In this document: positions 53,512 through 63,512 of the stretch, piece after piece
Layout of the letters: each line of letters begins with the position of its first letter
How positions within the stretch are numbered: position 1 is the stretch's first letter
Assembly: GCF_051251695.1 (NCBI RefSeq)
Contig: NZ_JBPOEU010000010.1
Location: forward strand, 62,001-126,000
Source: Maritalea sp051251695
GTDB lineage: Bacteria; Pseudomonadota; Alphaproteobacteria; Rhizobiales; Devosiaceae
DNA: 64,000 bases
Reading direction: 5' to 3'
Made by a program: the position numbers and the translations under genes
Notes under the pieces: model-generated
Databases searched by the model: none
Seen by the model: only the letters and a program-made list of their open reading frames with translations
What the model was told of the DNA's origin: nothing

Positions 53512-53601
53512 TTTGTTGATTTAGTTGCCGATCCGCTTTATTGAAGCGCTGGCGCCAATGTGGGGTTGGACCGTTTTGTCAGATCAATTAGGGTCAATCT
53601 C

Positions 53602-54420
53602 ATGAGTGCTTCAACCAACAAAAAACCCATTAGTGCCAAAAAAATTATGGGCATGAAGGGCCAAGAACCGATTGTGTGCTTGGCCGCTTACACCACGCCG
53701 ATTGCGCGAATGGCAAACGTGCATTGTGATTTAATCCTTGTGGGGGACAGTGTAGGCATGGTGTTGCATGGCCTTCCCTCCACCCAAGGCGTTTCAGTTG
53801 ACATGATGGTGATGCACGGCCAAGCGGTGCGACGCGGGGCAGATTTGGCGCTGGTTGTGGTGGATTTGCCGTTTGGCAGCTACGAAGCCAGCCCAGAGCA
53901 GGCTTTTGAAACAGCGTCTTATATTATGGCACAAACAGATTGCTCGGCCATCAAACTGGAAGGTGGCGCGCATATGGCACCCACAATTCAGTTTTTGGTA
54001 GACCGCGGCATTCCAGTGATGGCCCATGTGGGGCTTACCCCACAATCTGTTAAAGGCATTGGTGGCTATGCGGTGCAAGGGCGTGGCGAAGACCGCCAAC
54101 GGGTACTTGATGACGCCACAGCCGTTCAAGATGCTGGCGCGTTTGCTGTTGTTTTGGAAATGGTGACAGAAGAACTGGCAATTGAAGCCACCAAAGCGTT
54201 GCATATTCCAACCATTGGCATTGGCGCTTCCAACCAATGTGACGGGCAAGTGCTGGTGGTGGATGACATGCTGGGGATGTTCCAAGACTTCAAACCAAAA
54301 TTCGTCAAACGATTTGCGCAGTTGGGCGAAGCGGCTGAAACCGCCATTGCGACCTATGCCGATGAAGTGAGAACCCGCCAATTCCCCGGCGATGACCACA
54401 TCTATGCGGACAAAAAATGA
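53602..54420 (+). CDS. panB: 3-methyl-2-oxobutanoate hydroxymethyltransferase
   Basis: 272 residues, first enzyme of pantothenate synthesis, adding a hydroxymethyl group from methylene-tetrahydrofolate to 2-oxoisovalerate. Motifs: LILVGDSVGMVLHG (Mg2+ Asp), AIKLEGGAHMA and HVGLTPQSV. ATG 53602 is chosen over 53560. It overlaps panC by 4 bp, a coupled pair. Confidence 0.95.
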   Translation: MSASTNKKPISAKKIMGMKGQEPIVCLAAYTTPIARMANVHCDLILVGDSVGMVLHGLPSTQGVSVDMMVMHGQAVRRGADLALVVVDLPFGSYEASPEQAFETASYIMAQTDCSAIKLEGGAHMAPTIQFLVDRGIPVMAHVGLTPQSVKGIGGYAVQGRGEDRQRVLDDATAVQDAGAFAVVLEMVTEELAIEATKALHIPTIGIGASNQCDGQVLVVDDMLGMFQDFKPKFVKRFAQLGEAAETAIATYADEVRTRQFPGDDHIYADKK

Positions 54421-55268
54421 GTCCGGTGATCGTTCGCACTGTCGATGAATTACGCAAAAAGGTGCGTGGGCTTCGTGACCATGGGCGCACCATTGGCTTT
54501 GTGCCGACAATGGGCGCACTGCATGAGGGGCATTTAAGTCTTGTGCGGGCCGCAAAAGCGGACGGACATGCGACTATTGTGTCGATTTTCGTGAACCCTA
54601 CACAGTTCAATGACCCGAAAGACTTGGAAAAATATCCTCGCAACGAAGCCGCAGATGTTGCGCTTTTAGCGCCGTTGGACGTCGCGATTGTATTCGCCCC
54701 AACTGTTGATCAGATGTATGTGGATGGGTTTTCGACCAAGGTCAGCGTTACCGGAATTAGCGAAGTCTTGTGCGGGGCGACGCGTCCTGGCCATTTTGAT
54801 GGTGTAGCGACAATAGTGAGTAAATTGCTGTTACAGGCTTTGCCTGACGCCGCCTATTTCGGGCAAAAAGACTATCAGCAATTGGCGGTGATCGACCGCG
54901 TGGTGGCGGACTTGAACATTCCCACTGAAATTGTGGGCTGCCCGATATTACGGGAAGTAGATGGCTTGGCGATGTCTTCACGCAATGTGCGATTATCTTC
55001 AGCAGGTCGACAAGCGGCACCCGTTCTGCTTACGACGCTAAAAGATGCAGCGACTAAAATTGCTGGCGGCGCAGATATAAGTACAACAATAGATGAGGCG
55101 CAAAAAACAATATTGGGTGCAGGATTTTCCAACATCGACTATTTGGAATTGCGCGCAAACGCTGATTTGGCCAAACTGAGCAGGTTCGACCGCCCTGCCC
55201 GACTGTTCGTTGCGGCGTTTCTGGATGGGGTTCGCTTGATCGATAATCTAGAAATTGGTGACGCGTAA
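54417..55268 (+). CDS. panC: Pantothenate synthetase (pantoate-beta-alanine ligase)
   Basis: 283 residues. Motifs are VPTMGALHEGHLSLV (ATP site), IFVNPTQFN and YFGQKDYQQ. It joins pantoate to beta-alanine; beta-alanine is also an intermediate of the pyrimidine pathway encoded at 24-35 kb, which may provide it. The start overlaps panB by 4 bp (ATGA). Confidence 0.95.
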   Translation: MSPVIVRTVDELRKKVRGLRDHGRTIGFVPTMGALHEGHLSLVRAAKADGHATIVSIFVNPTQFNDPKDLEKYPRNEAADVALLAPLDVAIVFAPTVDQMYVDGFSTKVSVTGISEVLCGATRPGHFDGVATIVSKLLLQALPDAAYFGQKDYQQLAVIDRVVADLNIPTEIVGCPILREVDGLAMSSRNVRLSSAGRQAAPVLLTTLKDAATKIAGGADISTTIDEAQKTILGAGFSNIDYLELRANADLAKLSRFDRPARLFVAAFLDGVRLIDNLEIGDA

Positions 55269-55289
55269 GGTCGCGCCACCAAATTGTTT

Positions 55290-57149
55290 TTATGCGCTCA
55301 GTTCTTCCTGGGTTGCCGGATTGATAAATCCGCCAGATTGTCGCTTCCAAAGCTGAGCGTAGACGCCATCCTTTTGCAGTAACTCGTCATGAGAACCGTC
55401 TTCGATGATTTTGCCGCCATCCATAACAATCAACCGGTCCATTTCGGCAATTGTTGAAAGACGGTGCGCAATGGCAATCACGGTTTTGTTCTGCATCAAA
55501 TGTTGCAACTGCTCTTGGATCGCCGCTTCAACTTCACTGTCGAGCGCCGAGGTCGCTTCATCCAAAATCAAAATCGGTGCGTCTTTTAGCAACACCCGTG
55601 CGATGGCAACCCGCTGGCGCTGACCGCCGGACAGTTTCACGCCGCGTTCGCCCACATGGGCGTCGTAGCCTTGACGTCCCTTAGGGTCGGTTAGCTCCAA
55701 AATGAAGTCATGCGCTTCGGCTTGTTTGGCCGCTGCAATCATCATTTCTTCTGTTGCGTCTGGGCGACCATAAAGCAAGTTTTCGCGCACCGAACGATGA
55801 AGTAAAGACGTGTCTTGCGTCACCATTGCGAGGTTTTCACGCAAACTATCTTGGGTGACAGAAGCGATATCATTACCATCGATCGTGATGGCGCCTTTTT
55901 CGACATCGTAAAACCGCAGCAAGATATTGACCAAGGTCGACTTGCCCGCACCTGAACGCCCCACAAGGCCGATTTTTTGCCCGGCAGGAATGTCCAACTT
56001 AAGATTTTCGATAATGCCTTTATCGCTGCCATAGTTAAAAGTGACGTCCTGAAAGGCAATTTTGCCTTTCACTTCAGGAATTGGCTGCGCACCAGGCTTA
56101 TCACCCACCAAACGCGGCAAGGAGATTGAGTTGATACCGTCTTGCACCGTGCCGATATTTTCGAACAATGCAGACATTTCCCACATCACCCAATAGGACA
56201 TGCCCCAGATGCGCAAGATGATCCCCAAAGCGACAGCCACGGGGCCAGGTTGCACTAAACCTTCCAGCCAAAGCGAAATGCCGATCCAAGCGACCGTGAA
56301 CAAAAGCACCGAATTCATACATACGATAATGATGTCCAGCGACGCGCCTAGCCGCATTTGGCGATGCACGGTTTTAAGGAACCCGTCCATGCTTTCTTTG
56401 GCGTAAGCTTCTTCGCGGTTTGAATGCGAGAACAGCTTTACCGTGGCGATATTGGTGTAGCTATCGACAATACGTCCGGTCATCAAAGAGCGTGCATCTG
56501 CTTGATCTGCGGAAATCTTGCGCATGCGCGGCACAAAATAACGCATCAACGCGATATAGCCGACCAGCCAAATGACAAATGGCACCATCAAGCGCCAGTC
56601 CGACGCCAAAGTGACGACGAGAATACCCAAGAAATAGGTGACGACATAAACCAAAATGTCGAGAATTTTCATCACTGTTTCGCGCACAGCCAAGGCGGTC
56701 TGCATCAGCTTAGTGGCGATGCGGCCCGCGAACTCGTCTTGGAAATAGGTCATGGATTGACGGATCAAATATCCATGAACATCCCAGCGAATGCGCATTG
56801 GAAAATTGCCCAACAATGTCTGGTGCATAACCAACGATCCGAAGATGGAAATCAACGGCTTCGCCACGAGAATAACAATGCCCATGAACATCAGGCTTGG
56901 CCATTCCTGTGCAATAAATGTTTTCGGGTCACTTTCGGAAAGCCAGTTTACGACGTTCCCCAAAAACCCGAACAACATAACCTCGGTTAGAGCGATCAAC
57001 GCCGAAACCACGGCCAACATGATCAGCCAGACTTCCATGCCCTTGGTGTAATGCCGACAAAACGCATAAAGCGTTTTAGGTGGACGCGTTGGCTCATTTT
57101 TCGGATATGGGTCTATCCGGCTTTCAAACCAGTCAAAAATTCTTCCCAT
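55290..57149 (-). CDS. ABC exporter (membrane plus ATPase), partner of 57226 gene
   Basis: 619 residues: a six-helix membrane domain and ATPase with Walker A GRSGAGKST, signature LSGGQRQRVAIARVL and Walker B ILILDEATSALDSE. It is strongly similar to the next gene, so a heterodimeric exporter is likely. ATG 57149 is preferred since AAGAG lies 8 nt before it; ATG 57158 is an alternative. The substrate is not identifiable; the class exports lipids, peptides or drugs. Confidence 0.88.
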   Translation of the reverse strand: MGRIFDWFESRIDPYPKNEPTRPPKTLYAFCRHYTKGMEVWLIMLAVVSALIALTEVMLFGFLGNVVNWLSESDPKTFIAQEWPSLMFMGIVILVAKPLISIFGSLVMHQTLLGNFPMRIRWDVHGYLIRQSMTYFQDEFAGRIATKLMQTALAVRETVMKILDILVYVVTYFLGILVVTLASDWRLMVPFVIWLVGYIALMRYFVPRMRKISADQADARSLMTGRIVDSYTNIATVKLFSHSNREEAYAKESMDGFLKTVHRQMRLGASLDIIIVCMNSVLLFTVAWIGISLWLEGLVQPGPVAVALGIILRIWGMSYWVMWEMSALFENIGTVQDGINSISLPRLVGDKPGAQPIPEVKGKIAFQDVTFNYGSDKGIIENLKLDIPAGQKIGLVGRSGAGKSTLVNILLRFYDVEKGAITIDGNDIASVTQDSLRENLAMVTQDTSLLHRSVRENLLYGRPDATEEMMIAAAKQAEAHDFILELTDPKGRQGYDAHVGERGVKLSGGQRQRVAIARVLLKDAPILILDEATSALDSEVEAAIQEQLQHLMQNKTVIAIAHRLSTIAEMDRLIVMDGGKIIEDGSHDELLQKDGVYAQLWKRQSGGFINPATQEELSA

Positions 57150-57225
57150 TGCGATCATCTCTTATTTAATAAGTTTTTTCTTTTTTTAATTGATTTTTAG
57201 ACGAAAGGCAACTGCCTTCAAATTG

Positions 57226-59070
57226 TTATTCCGCAGCGGCAAATCCACCGGACTGACGTTTCCACAATTGGGCATAATGCCCACCCAACTTTAATAACTC
57301 TTCATGGGTTCCATCTTCCACCACTTGGCCATCATCCATAACCAAAAGCCGATCCATCGCTGCGATTGTGGAAAGTCTATGTGCAATTGCGATGACGGTT
57401 TTATCCGCCATCAATTCTTGCAATTGCTCCTGAATAGCCGCTTCAACTTCACTATCCAGCGCCGAAGTTGCTTCATCAAGCACCAGAATGGGCGCATCTT
57501 TAAGTAAAACACGCGCAATCGCAATACGTTGGCGTTGGCCACCTGAAAGCTTCACGCCGCGCTCGCCAACCTTGGCATCATATCCCTTGTTGCCATCTTC
57601 ATCTTGCAAATCAAGAATAACATCATGGATTTTGGCCCGCTTTGCAGCCTGAACCATTTGCTCTTGGGTTGCATCAGGATAGCCATATTTAATATTGTCA
57701 CCAACTGAACGATGCAGCAAAGACGTGTCTTGGGAAACAAAGCCAATCGCTTGGCGCAGACTGTCCTGCCCGACCCGAGATATGTTTTGCCCATCAATCG
57801 TAATCACACCTTTTTCAGCATCAAACAAACGAAGCAGCAAATTGACAATCGTCGACTTGCCCGCACCAGAACGGCCGATCAAACCGACTTTTTCACCCGG
57901 TTTGATATTGAGGCTAAGCTCATCGATAACGCGCTTGTCCGCGCCACCGTCGTAATTGAACTTCACCTTTTCAAACGCGATCGATGCGTTTTGAATTTGT
58001 AAGTCCGGTGCGTTTTTATCGTCAGTCATGGTCAGTGGTTTGGCGATGGTTTCCATGCCATCACGCACTGTGCCCATGTCCCGGAAAATGCCCGACGCGA
58101 CTTCCAAAATCCAACCTGAAATATTGAGCAATTGCCAAACGAACGGCACGATCATAGCGAATTGGCCGGTGGTGATGATCCCATTGTTCCAATAGACCAG
58201 CGCCAAATAACCCGTTGTGATCATCAAAATCGTATTGATGATGAAAAGGCTTGCCCACATACGGGTAAAAATACGCATGAGGTTGCGGAACTGCTTGATG
58301 TTTTCCTCAACCGACCCAGCCACATATTTGTCTTCAATATTGCCAGTAGCAAACGTCTTAAGCGTTTGGATGTTGGTGTAACAATCCACCATCCGTCCGG
58401 TCACGACCGAGCGTGCGTTCGAATTGATTTTGGACTGTTTCGCGATGGCGGGCAGACAGAAATACATCAGGGCCAGATAGGCCGTGGCCCAGCCCAACAA
58501 GGGAAATAAAAACACGATATCCTGATTGGCCAATACACTGGTGGCCACGATGAAGAACACCACCATGTACCAAACCGCATCGATGACCTCCATCGCGCTG
58601 CTTTCCAGCGCAGGACCCGTTTCAAATACTTTTGACGCGATACGGCCCGCGAAGTCTTTTTGGAAAAATGTCCAGCTTTGACGCACCACATGCCAATGGG
58701 ATTGCCAACGCACCCGGCCCACGAGAGATGGCACGATGGTGTGATATTGGACAAGAACATCTAGGATAAAAATTGATGGTCGCAGCGCAAGCGTTATGCC
58801 CATCGCCAAGAGCAGCGTGCCTTGGTCCTTAAACAATGTTCCTGGCTCTGTGCCAGACACGAGATCAACTATAGTGCCCAGGAAAACTGGGATCATACTA
58901 TCTATAGCGGCGCCGATTGCCACAATGACAATTTTGAACATGATGGGCGTTCTAAATTGGTTCAAAAAGTACAAATAGAACTTCACCAAGTCCATCGGTG
59001 GATGCGGATTTGGTTCAATATGAGTCGGCGAATAGTGCTTCTCGAACCAAGCAAAAATTGAATTTAACAT
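57226..59070 (-). CDS. ABC exporter (membrane plus ATPase), partner of 55290 gene
   Basis: 614 residues with the same architecture: Walker A GRSGAGKST, signature LSGGQRQRIAIARVL, Walker B ILVLDEATSALDSE, so both halves of the pair have intact ATPase sites. The N-terminal FAWFEKHYSPTHIE pattern differs from its partner. The start is uncertain: ATG 59070 is preferred, with a 20-residue longer form from 59130 possible. The pair arose by duplication. Confidence 0.85.
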   Translation of the reverse strand: MLNSIFAWFEKHYSPTHIEPNPHPPMDLVKFYLYFLNQFRTPIMFKIVIVAIGAAIDSMIPVFLGTIVDLVSGTEPGTLFKDQGTLLLAMGITLALRPSIFILDVLVQYHTIVPSLVGRVRWQSHWHVVRQSWTFFQKDFAGRIASKVFETGPALESSAMEVIDAVWYMVVFFIVATSVLANQDIVFLFPLLGWATAYLALMYFCLPAIAKQSKINSNARSVVTGRMVDCYTNIQTLKTFATGNIEDKYVAGSVEENIKQFRNLMRIFTRMWASLFIINTILMITTGYLALVYWNNGIITTGQFAMIVPFVWQLLNISGWILEVASGIFRDMGTVRDGMETIAKPLTMTDDKNAPDLQIQNASIAFEKVKFNYDGGADKRVIDELSLNIKPGEKVGLIGRSGAGKSTIVNLLLRLFDAEKGVITIDGQNISRVGQDSLRQAIGFVSQDTSLLHRSVGDNIKYGYPDATQEQMVQAAKRAKIHDVILDLQDEDGNKGYDAKVGERGVKLSGGQRQRIAIARVLLKDAPILVLDEATSALDSEVEAAIQEQLQELMADKTVIAIAHRLSTIAAMDRLLVMDDGQVVEDGTHEELLKLGGHYAQLWKRQSGGFAAAE

Positions 59071-59233
59071 GTCTGATACACTAAAAAGGTTGGCAAGCTG
59101 GCCCGAAACGACCAGCTTTTTAGAATACATGGTGTGGACGCATATTGCTGTAGCAGACCAGCCACAGTAGCGTTACTAAAAAAAACTTAAGTGATTCGTG
59201 CAACCGAATTCTAAACTGGGATGAGAGCAAGCA

Positions 59234-61870
59234 ATGAGTGACGACCACGCCACCACCTACCTAAGTGATTATAAACAAAGCGATTATGTTCTGGAAACGA
59301 CCGAACTAGATGTCGTGTTTGCCCCTGACGAAATGGACGTTAAGGCGAAGCTGACATTTTCGCTTCGGGAAGGCACGGCGCCGGGCCAGACCCTAAAACT
59401 GGATGGGGAGCGCATGGAATTGGTGTCCATCTCGGTTGATGGTCACCCGCTGGAAGAAAGCGAATATATTGTCACGGACAAGTCGCTTGAAGTTTCCAGC
59501 CCGCCGGAAAAATTCGTTCTTGAGACCGTTGTGCGGCTGAAACCAGAAGCCAACAAGTCGCTTGAAGGTCTTTATCGGTCCAGCGGTGTCTGGTGTACCC
59601 AATGCGAGGCGGAAGGGTTCCGCCGGATCACCTATTTCTATGATCGCCCTGATGTGATGTCCGTATTTACGGTGCGGATGGAAGCCGACAAATCCGACGC
59701 GCCGGTTCTCCTGTCAAATGGTAACCCGGTTGAAAGTGGTGACTTGGACGGCAACAGACATTTTGCCGTGTGGCACGACCCGCACCCCAAACCATCCTAC
59801 CTGTTTGCGATGGTTGCTGGTGATTTGGCCCACATCTCGGATGAGTTCACAACGAGTTCTGGCAAGCATGTTGATCTGGCGATTTATGTTGAGCACGGCA
59901 AAGAAGGCCAATGCGCATGGGCCATGGACAGCCTGATCAGGTCGATGAAGTGGGATGAAGAGCGCTTTGGTTGCGAATATGATCTCGATGTCTTCAACAT
60001 TGTCGCCGTATCAGATTTCAATCTTGGTGCGATGGAAAACAAGGGCCTCAACATCTTTAACGACAAGTACATCTTGTCGGACCCGCAAACGGCTACGGAC
60101 CAAGATTACGAGAATATCGAAGCGATTATCGCGCACGAATATTTCCACAATTGGACCGGCAATCGCATCACTTGTCGCGACTGGTTTCAGCTGTGCCTAA
60201 AAGAGGGCCTGACGGTTTTCCGGGATCAGGAATTCACCAGTGACGAACGTTCGCGCGCTGTGAAACGGATTGAAGATACACGCGATCTGCGGGCGCATCA
60301 ATTCGCTGAGGATTCTGGGCCATTGTCGCACCCGCCTCGCCCCAATCAGTTTAAAGAGATCAACAACTTTTACACCGCAACAGTGTACGAAAAAGGCGCG
60401 GAAGTTGTGCGCATGATCTTGACCTATTTGGGCAAAGACACGTTCCGCAAGGGCATGGACATTTACCTAGAGCGCCATGATGGCGATGCTGCTGTCATCG
60501 AAGATTTTGTGAAATGCTTTGAAGATGCCAGTGGCAAAGACCTATCCCATTTGCAAAAATGGTACACGGTTGCAGGTCGCCCTGAGATCAATGTCAGCCA
60601 TTCCTATGACGCTGAAAATAAGCGGTTGAGCGTGACTTTAGCGCAGACCAACAAAGCAACGCCTAATGACGCTGAAAAAGAGCCTAAATTCATTCCAATT
60701 CGCTTTGGTCTTGTTTCCAACAATGGTGTTGATCTTAACTGGAACAGCGTGTCTGGGGCTCAGGTTGAAGGCGACTTGATGATTATGGACCAGGCCGAGC
60801 ACCATGTGGTTTTTGAAGGCGTTTCAAGCAAACCAACCCTATCGCTTTTCCGCGAGTTTTCATCTCCAGTGAGTGTAAAATCAGACCTCACCATGGAAGA
60901 CAAACTCAATCTAGCCCGTTTAGATAATGATCCGTTCAACCGCTGGGACAGTTTGCAAAATGTTGCCCTTGATATTTTGGTGCCTGCTGCAAAAGTGGGA
61001 GGTGAAGATCCTTCACCTCAAGATCTAGGCAAATTGGCAGATGCGTTCCGTGCGATCCTGATTGACGACGACGTTGACAATGCCTTCAAGGCGCTCGCAT
61101 TGGCTCTGCCCTCTCAAATTGTGTTGGCAGAACATGTAGGCACCGACATCGACCCCGAACGCGTTTATGACGTGCGTCGGATGTCGCTTTCTGCCATCGC
61201 ATCGATGATCGAGCCTGAATTGGCAGCGGCGTATAAGTCGCTCGTTGATGATGCCGATTATTCGCCAGACGCGGCATCTGCCGGAAAACGCGCATTGAAG
61301 AACCAATGCCTTGGTTTGCTGTTGGCGGCGGATGATGAAAAAGGCAGTCAGGTTGCTGTTGCCCAATATCATGAGGCAGCCAACATGAGCGACAGGAGCG
61401 CCGCCCTTGGTGCGCTGGCAAGTGCTGGGCACCCTGCAGCCAAAGAAGTGCTGGCTCATTTCCGAGAAAACTATTGCGACAATATTTTGGTTTTCGACAA
61501 GTGGCTTAGCCTAAATGCGATTATGCCTGATAGTGCCGCGCTTGATCGGGTAAAGTCATTGATGGACGATCCGCAGTTTAACATTGAAAATCCAAACCGG
61601 GTCCGTTCACTTGTGGGGGCGTTTGCGTCCAACCAAGTGCAGTTTGGCCGAAGAGATGGTGCGAGCTTTGAGTTCATCACTGGTTTGGTCGCTGACATTG
61701 ATACGCGGACGCCACAATTGGCCGCACGTCTTTTGACGATGTTCCGGTCGTTCAAAAAATACGAATCAACGCGTCGGGAAGCGGCACGATCTGCGCTTGA
61801 AAACCTCAAGAATGACTCCAAACTGTCGCCAGATTGCACTGACATTTTGGAGCGCACGTTGAACGGGTAA
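59234..61870 (+). CDS. pepN: Aminopeptidase N
   Basis: 878 residues of the M1 zinc metalloprotease family, full length. GAMENKG at 265-271 is the substrate-anchoring exopeptidase motif; the zinc site is HEYFH (301-305) with Glu324 in LKEGLTV. It removes N-terminal amino acids in the cytoplasm, recycling peptides. It is divergent from the ABC exporter genes. The terminator at 61938 follows. Confidence 0.95.
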   Translation: MSDDHATTYLSDYKQSDYVLETTELDVVFAPDEMDVKAKLTFSLREGTAPGQTLKLDGERMELVSISVDGHPLEESEYIVTDKSLEVSSPPEKFVLETVVRLKPEANKSLEGLYRSSGVWCTQCEAEGFRRITYFYDRPDVMSVFTVRMEADKSDAPVLLSNGNPVESGDLDGNRHFAVWHDPHPKPSYLFAMVAGDLAHISDEFTTSSGKHVDLAIYVEHGKEGQCAWAMDSLIRSMKWDEERFGCEYDLDVFNIVAVSDFNLGAMENKGLNIFNDKYILSDPQTATDQDYENIEAIIAHEYFHNWTGNRITCRDWFQLCLKEGLTVFRDQEFTSDERSRAVKRIEDTRDLRAHQFAEDSGPLSHPPRPNQFKEINNFYTATVYEKGAEVVRMILTYLGKDTFRKGMDIYLERHDGDAAVIEDFVKCFEDASGKDLSHLQKWYTVAGRPEINVSHSYDAENKRLSVTLAQTNKATPNDAEKEPKFIPIRFGLVSNNGVDLNWNSVSGAQVEGDLMIMDQAEHHVVFEGVSSKPTLSLFREFSSPVSVKSDLTMEDKLNLARLDNDPFNRWDSLQNVALDILVPAAKVGGEDPSPQDLGKLADAFRAILIDDDVDNAFKALALALPSQIVLAEHVGTDIDPERVYDVRRMSLSAIASMIEPELAAAYKSLVDDADYSPDAASAGKRALKNQCLGLLLAADDEKGSQVAVAQYHEAANMSDRSAALGALASAGHPAAKEVLAHFRENYCDNILVFDKWLSLNAIMPDSAALDRVKSLMDDPQFNIENPNRVRSLVGAFASNQVQFGRRDGASFEFITGLVADIDTRTPQLAARLLTMFRSFKKYESTRREAARSALENLKNDSKLSPDCTDILERTLNG

Positions 61871-61937
61871 TTTTTTTCAATGCATAAGTGATTCAAAAGA
61901 CTCAACGAATTTTTTATGGTTAAAAATCTATGAATTA

Positions 61938-61962
61938 GGGGCTCGACAACGAGCCCCTTTTT
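61938..61962 (+). terminator. Intrinsic terminator of pepN
   Basis: GGGGCTCG (61938-61945) and CGAGCCCC (61950-61957) make a perfect 8-bp stem with an ACAA loop, followed by five T residues. Confidence 0.95.
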
Positions 61963-62034
61963 GATTCAAGCTATCACTCAACGAAGATCAAATTACTTCG
62001 TAAGGGCATATCAGGTTTTATTGGAGGGTGAATG

Positions 62035-63504
62035 ATGACGACGGAGCAATCCGGCGGCACCGATAAAGGATTCCGTTCAACGCACAATGTGCAGGACGAA
62101 GGTTCCTTCAGCCAGCCAAGAACACTCACCCTCAGCCCATGGCAACAGCTTTTTAGCAACGACGAAAATGCGCTGTTGGAAAACGCTAAACTTCTGATTT
62201 TACTTTGTGTTCTAACGATCGTGATTTTTGCGACCCAGGACTTATCGCTTGCCGTTCGCGCACCAATGTTGATTGGTGTGATCATTGTTACATTTTCATT
62301 GTTTCGGCTGGTCAATTTCACACAGGCCGTGCCGCAGCCGACAACAGAAGAACCCGTCAACCGGCTTGTTCAAACACTTGAGCATCTGCCCCATGGCCTT
62401 GCGCATTGGGACCAAAACGCGCAGCTGATTTGGTGCAACGCAGCGTATCGCGATTTTATGGGTTTAAGCGCGGAAATGTGCGAACAAGGCACGCGCTATA
62501 GTGACATTATGAGCGTGGCAAGCAGGCCAGTTTCTTTTGATGCTCGGTTGGACGACGAACACCACAGGCTCGTTGTCGCCACCTGCGACAATCAAAAGAT
62601 TATTCAAATTGAAGACATTGCAGATCAAGAACAAAACTTCCTGACGATTATCACTGACAATACCGAACAGCACCAAATATCAAAAGCCAAGAAAAGCCTT
62701 GAAGGCCAATATCGCGAACTTGCAAAACAATATCACGCCGAGAAAATCGCAGCCGAAGCCGCAAGCCATTCGAAAACAAGCTTTCTCGCGCACCTCAGCC
62801 ATGACATGCGCACACCGCTTAATCACATTATCGGATTTGCAGACCTTGTGCAGCACGAGCCCTTTGGGCCTTTGGGTGACCAGCGCTATACCAACTATGT
62901 TGCAGACATTAAGCGATCAGGTGAAGAGCTCCGTGATAGTTTCGCCTCTGTTCTTGATTTGGCGCAGCTTGAGGGCGGAGAGGTCGTTCAGCAAAATGTT
63001 GATATCGATATGTACAAATTCGTCCAAGACACTTTGCGCCGTCATGCGGCCCGCGCCAAACGCGCAGGATTGACGCTAGACGTTGTTAGCTTGTGCGACG
63101 GCCATGTTGATGCAGACCCTGCTCTGTTGCGCCGTATGGTGGACAATCTGATGGATAATGCGATCCGCTTTACCCAAGATGGCGGGAACGTGTTTTTCAA
63201 CTGCTGGAGCGGTATTGATGGGGTTGTGCTGGAAATAACCGATAGCGGCATTGGCATTCCAAAAGAACGGGTAGATTTGCTATCTCAACCGTTCGTTTTG
63301 GGGGAAGCAGCATTCGCCAAAGAACACAAGGGATTGGGCCTTGGCATCGCCACATCCCGCGCCATCGCTGAACTTTGCGGCGGCTCTTTATTGATCGATA
63401 GTAACCCAGGTATCGGTACGACGGTTGCTATTACGTTGCCCACTTTTATCGAAGAAGGCACCAAACAAATTGCTGCAAGCGAAACATTAGAAAAAGTCGC
63501 TTAG
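62035..63504 (+). CDS. Membrane-bound PAS sensor histidine kinase
   Basis: 489 residues: two transmembrane helices (about 53-70 and 75-98), a PAS-like sensor near 110-215 (HLPHGLAHWDQNAQLIWCNA), a helical linker, then the phospho-accepting HisKA site AHLSHDMRTPLNH (His256) and an ATPase domain (NLMDNAIRFT, DSGIGIPKE, GLGLGIATSRAIAE). No response regulator is adjacent, so it is an orphan in this window. The second ATG (62035) is placed 6 nt after GGAGG. It converges on glnE. Confidence 0.88.
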   Translation: MTTEQSGGTDKGFRSTHNVQDEGSFSQPRTLTLSPWQQLFSNDENALLENAKLLILLCVLTIVIFATQDLSLAVRAPMLIGVIIVTFSLFRLVNFTQAVPQPTTEEPVNRLVQTLEHLPHGLAHWDQNAQLIWCNAAYRDFMGLSAEMCEQGTRYSDIMSVASRPVSFDARLDDEHHRLVVATCDNQKIIQIEDIADQEQNFLTIITDNTEQHQISKAKKSLEGQYRELAKQYHAEKIAAEAASHSKTSFLAHLSHDMRTPLNHIIGFADLVQHEPFGPLGDQRYTNYVADIKRSGEELRDSFASVLDLAQLEGGEVVQQNVDIDMYKFVQDTLRRHAARAKRAGLTLDVVSLCDGHVDADPALLRRMVDNLMDNAIRFTQDGGNVFFNCWSGIDGVVLEITDSGIGIPKERVDLLSQPFVLGEAAFAKEHKGLGLGIATSRAIAELCGGSLLIDSNPGIGTTVAITLPTFIEEGTKQIAASETLEKVA

Positions 63505-63512
63505 CGATTCTA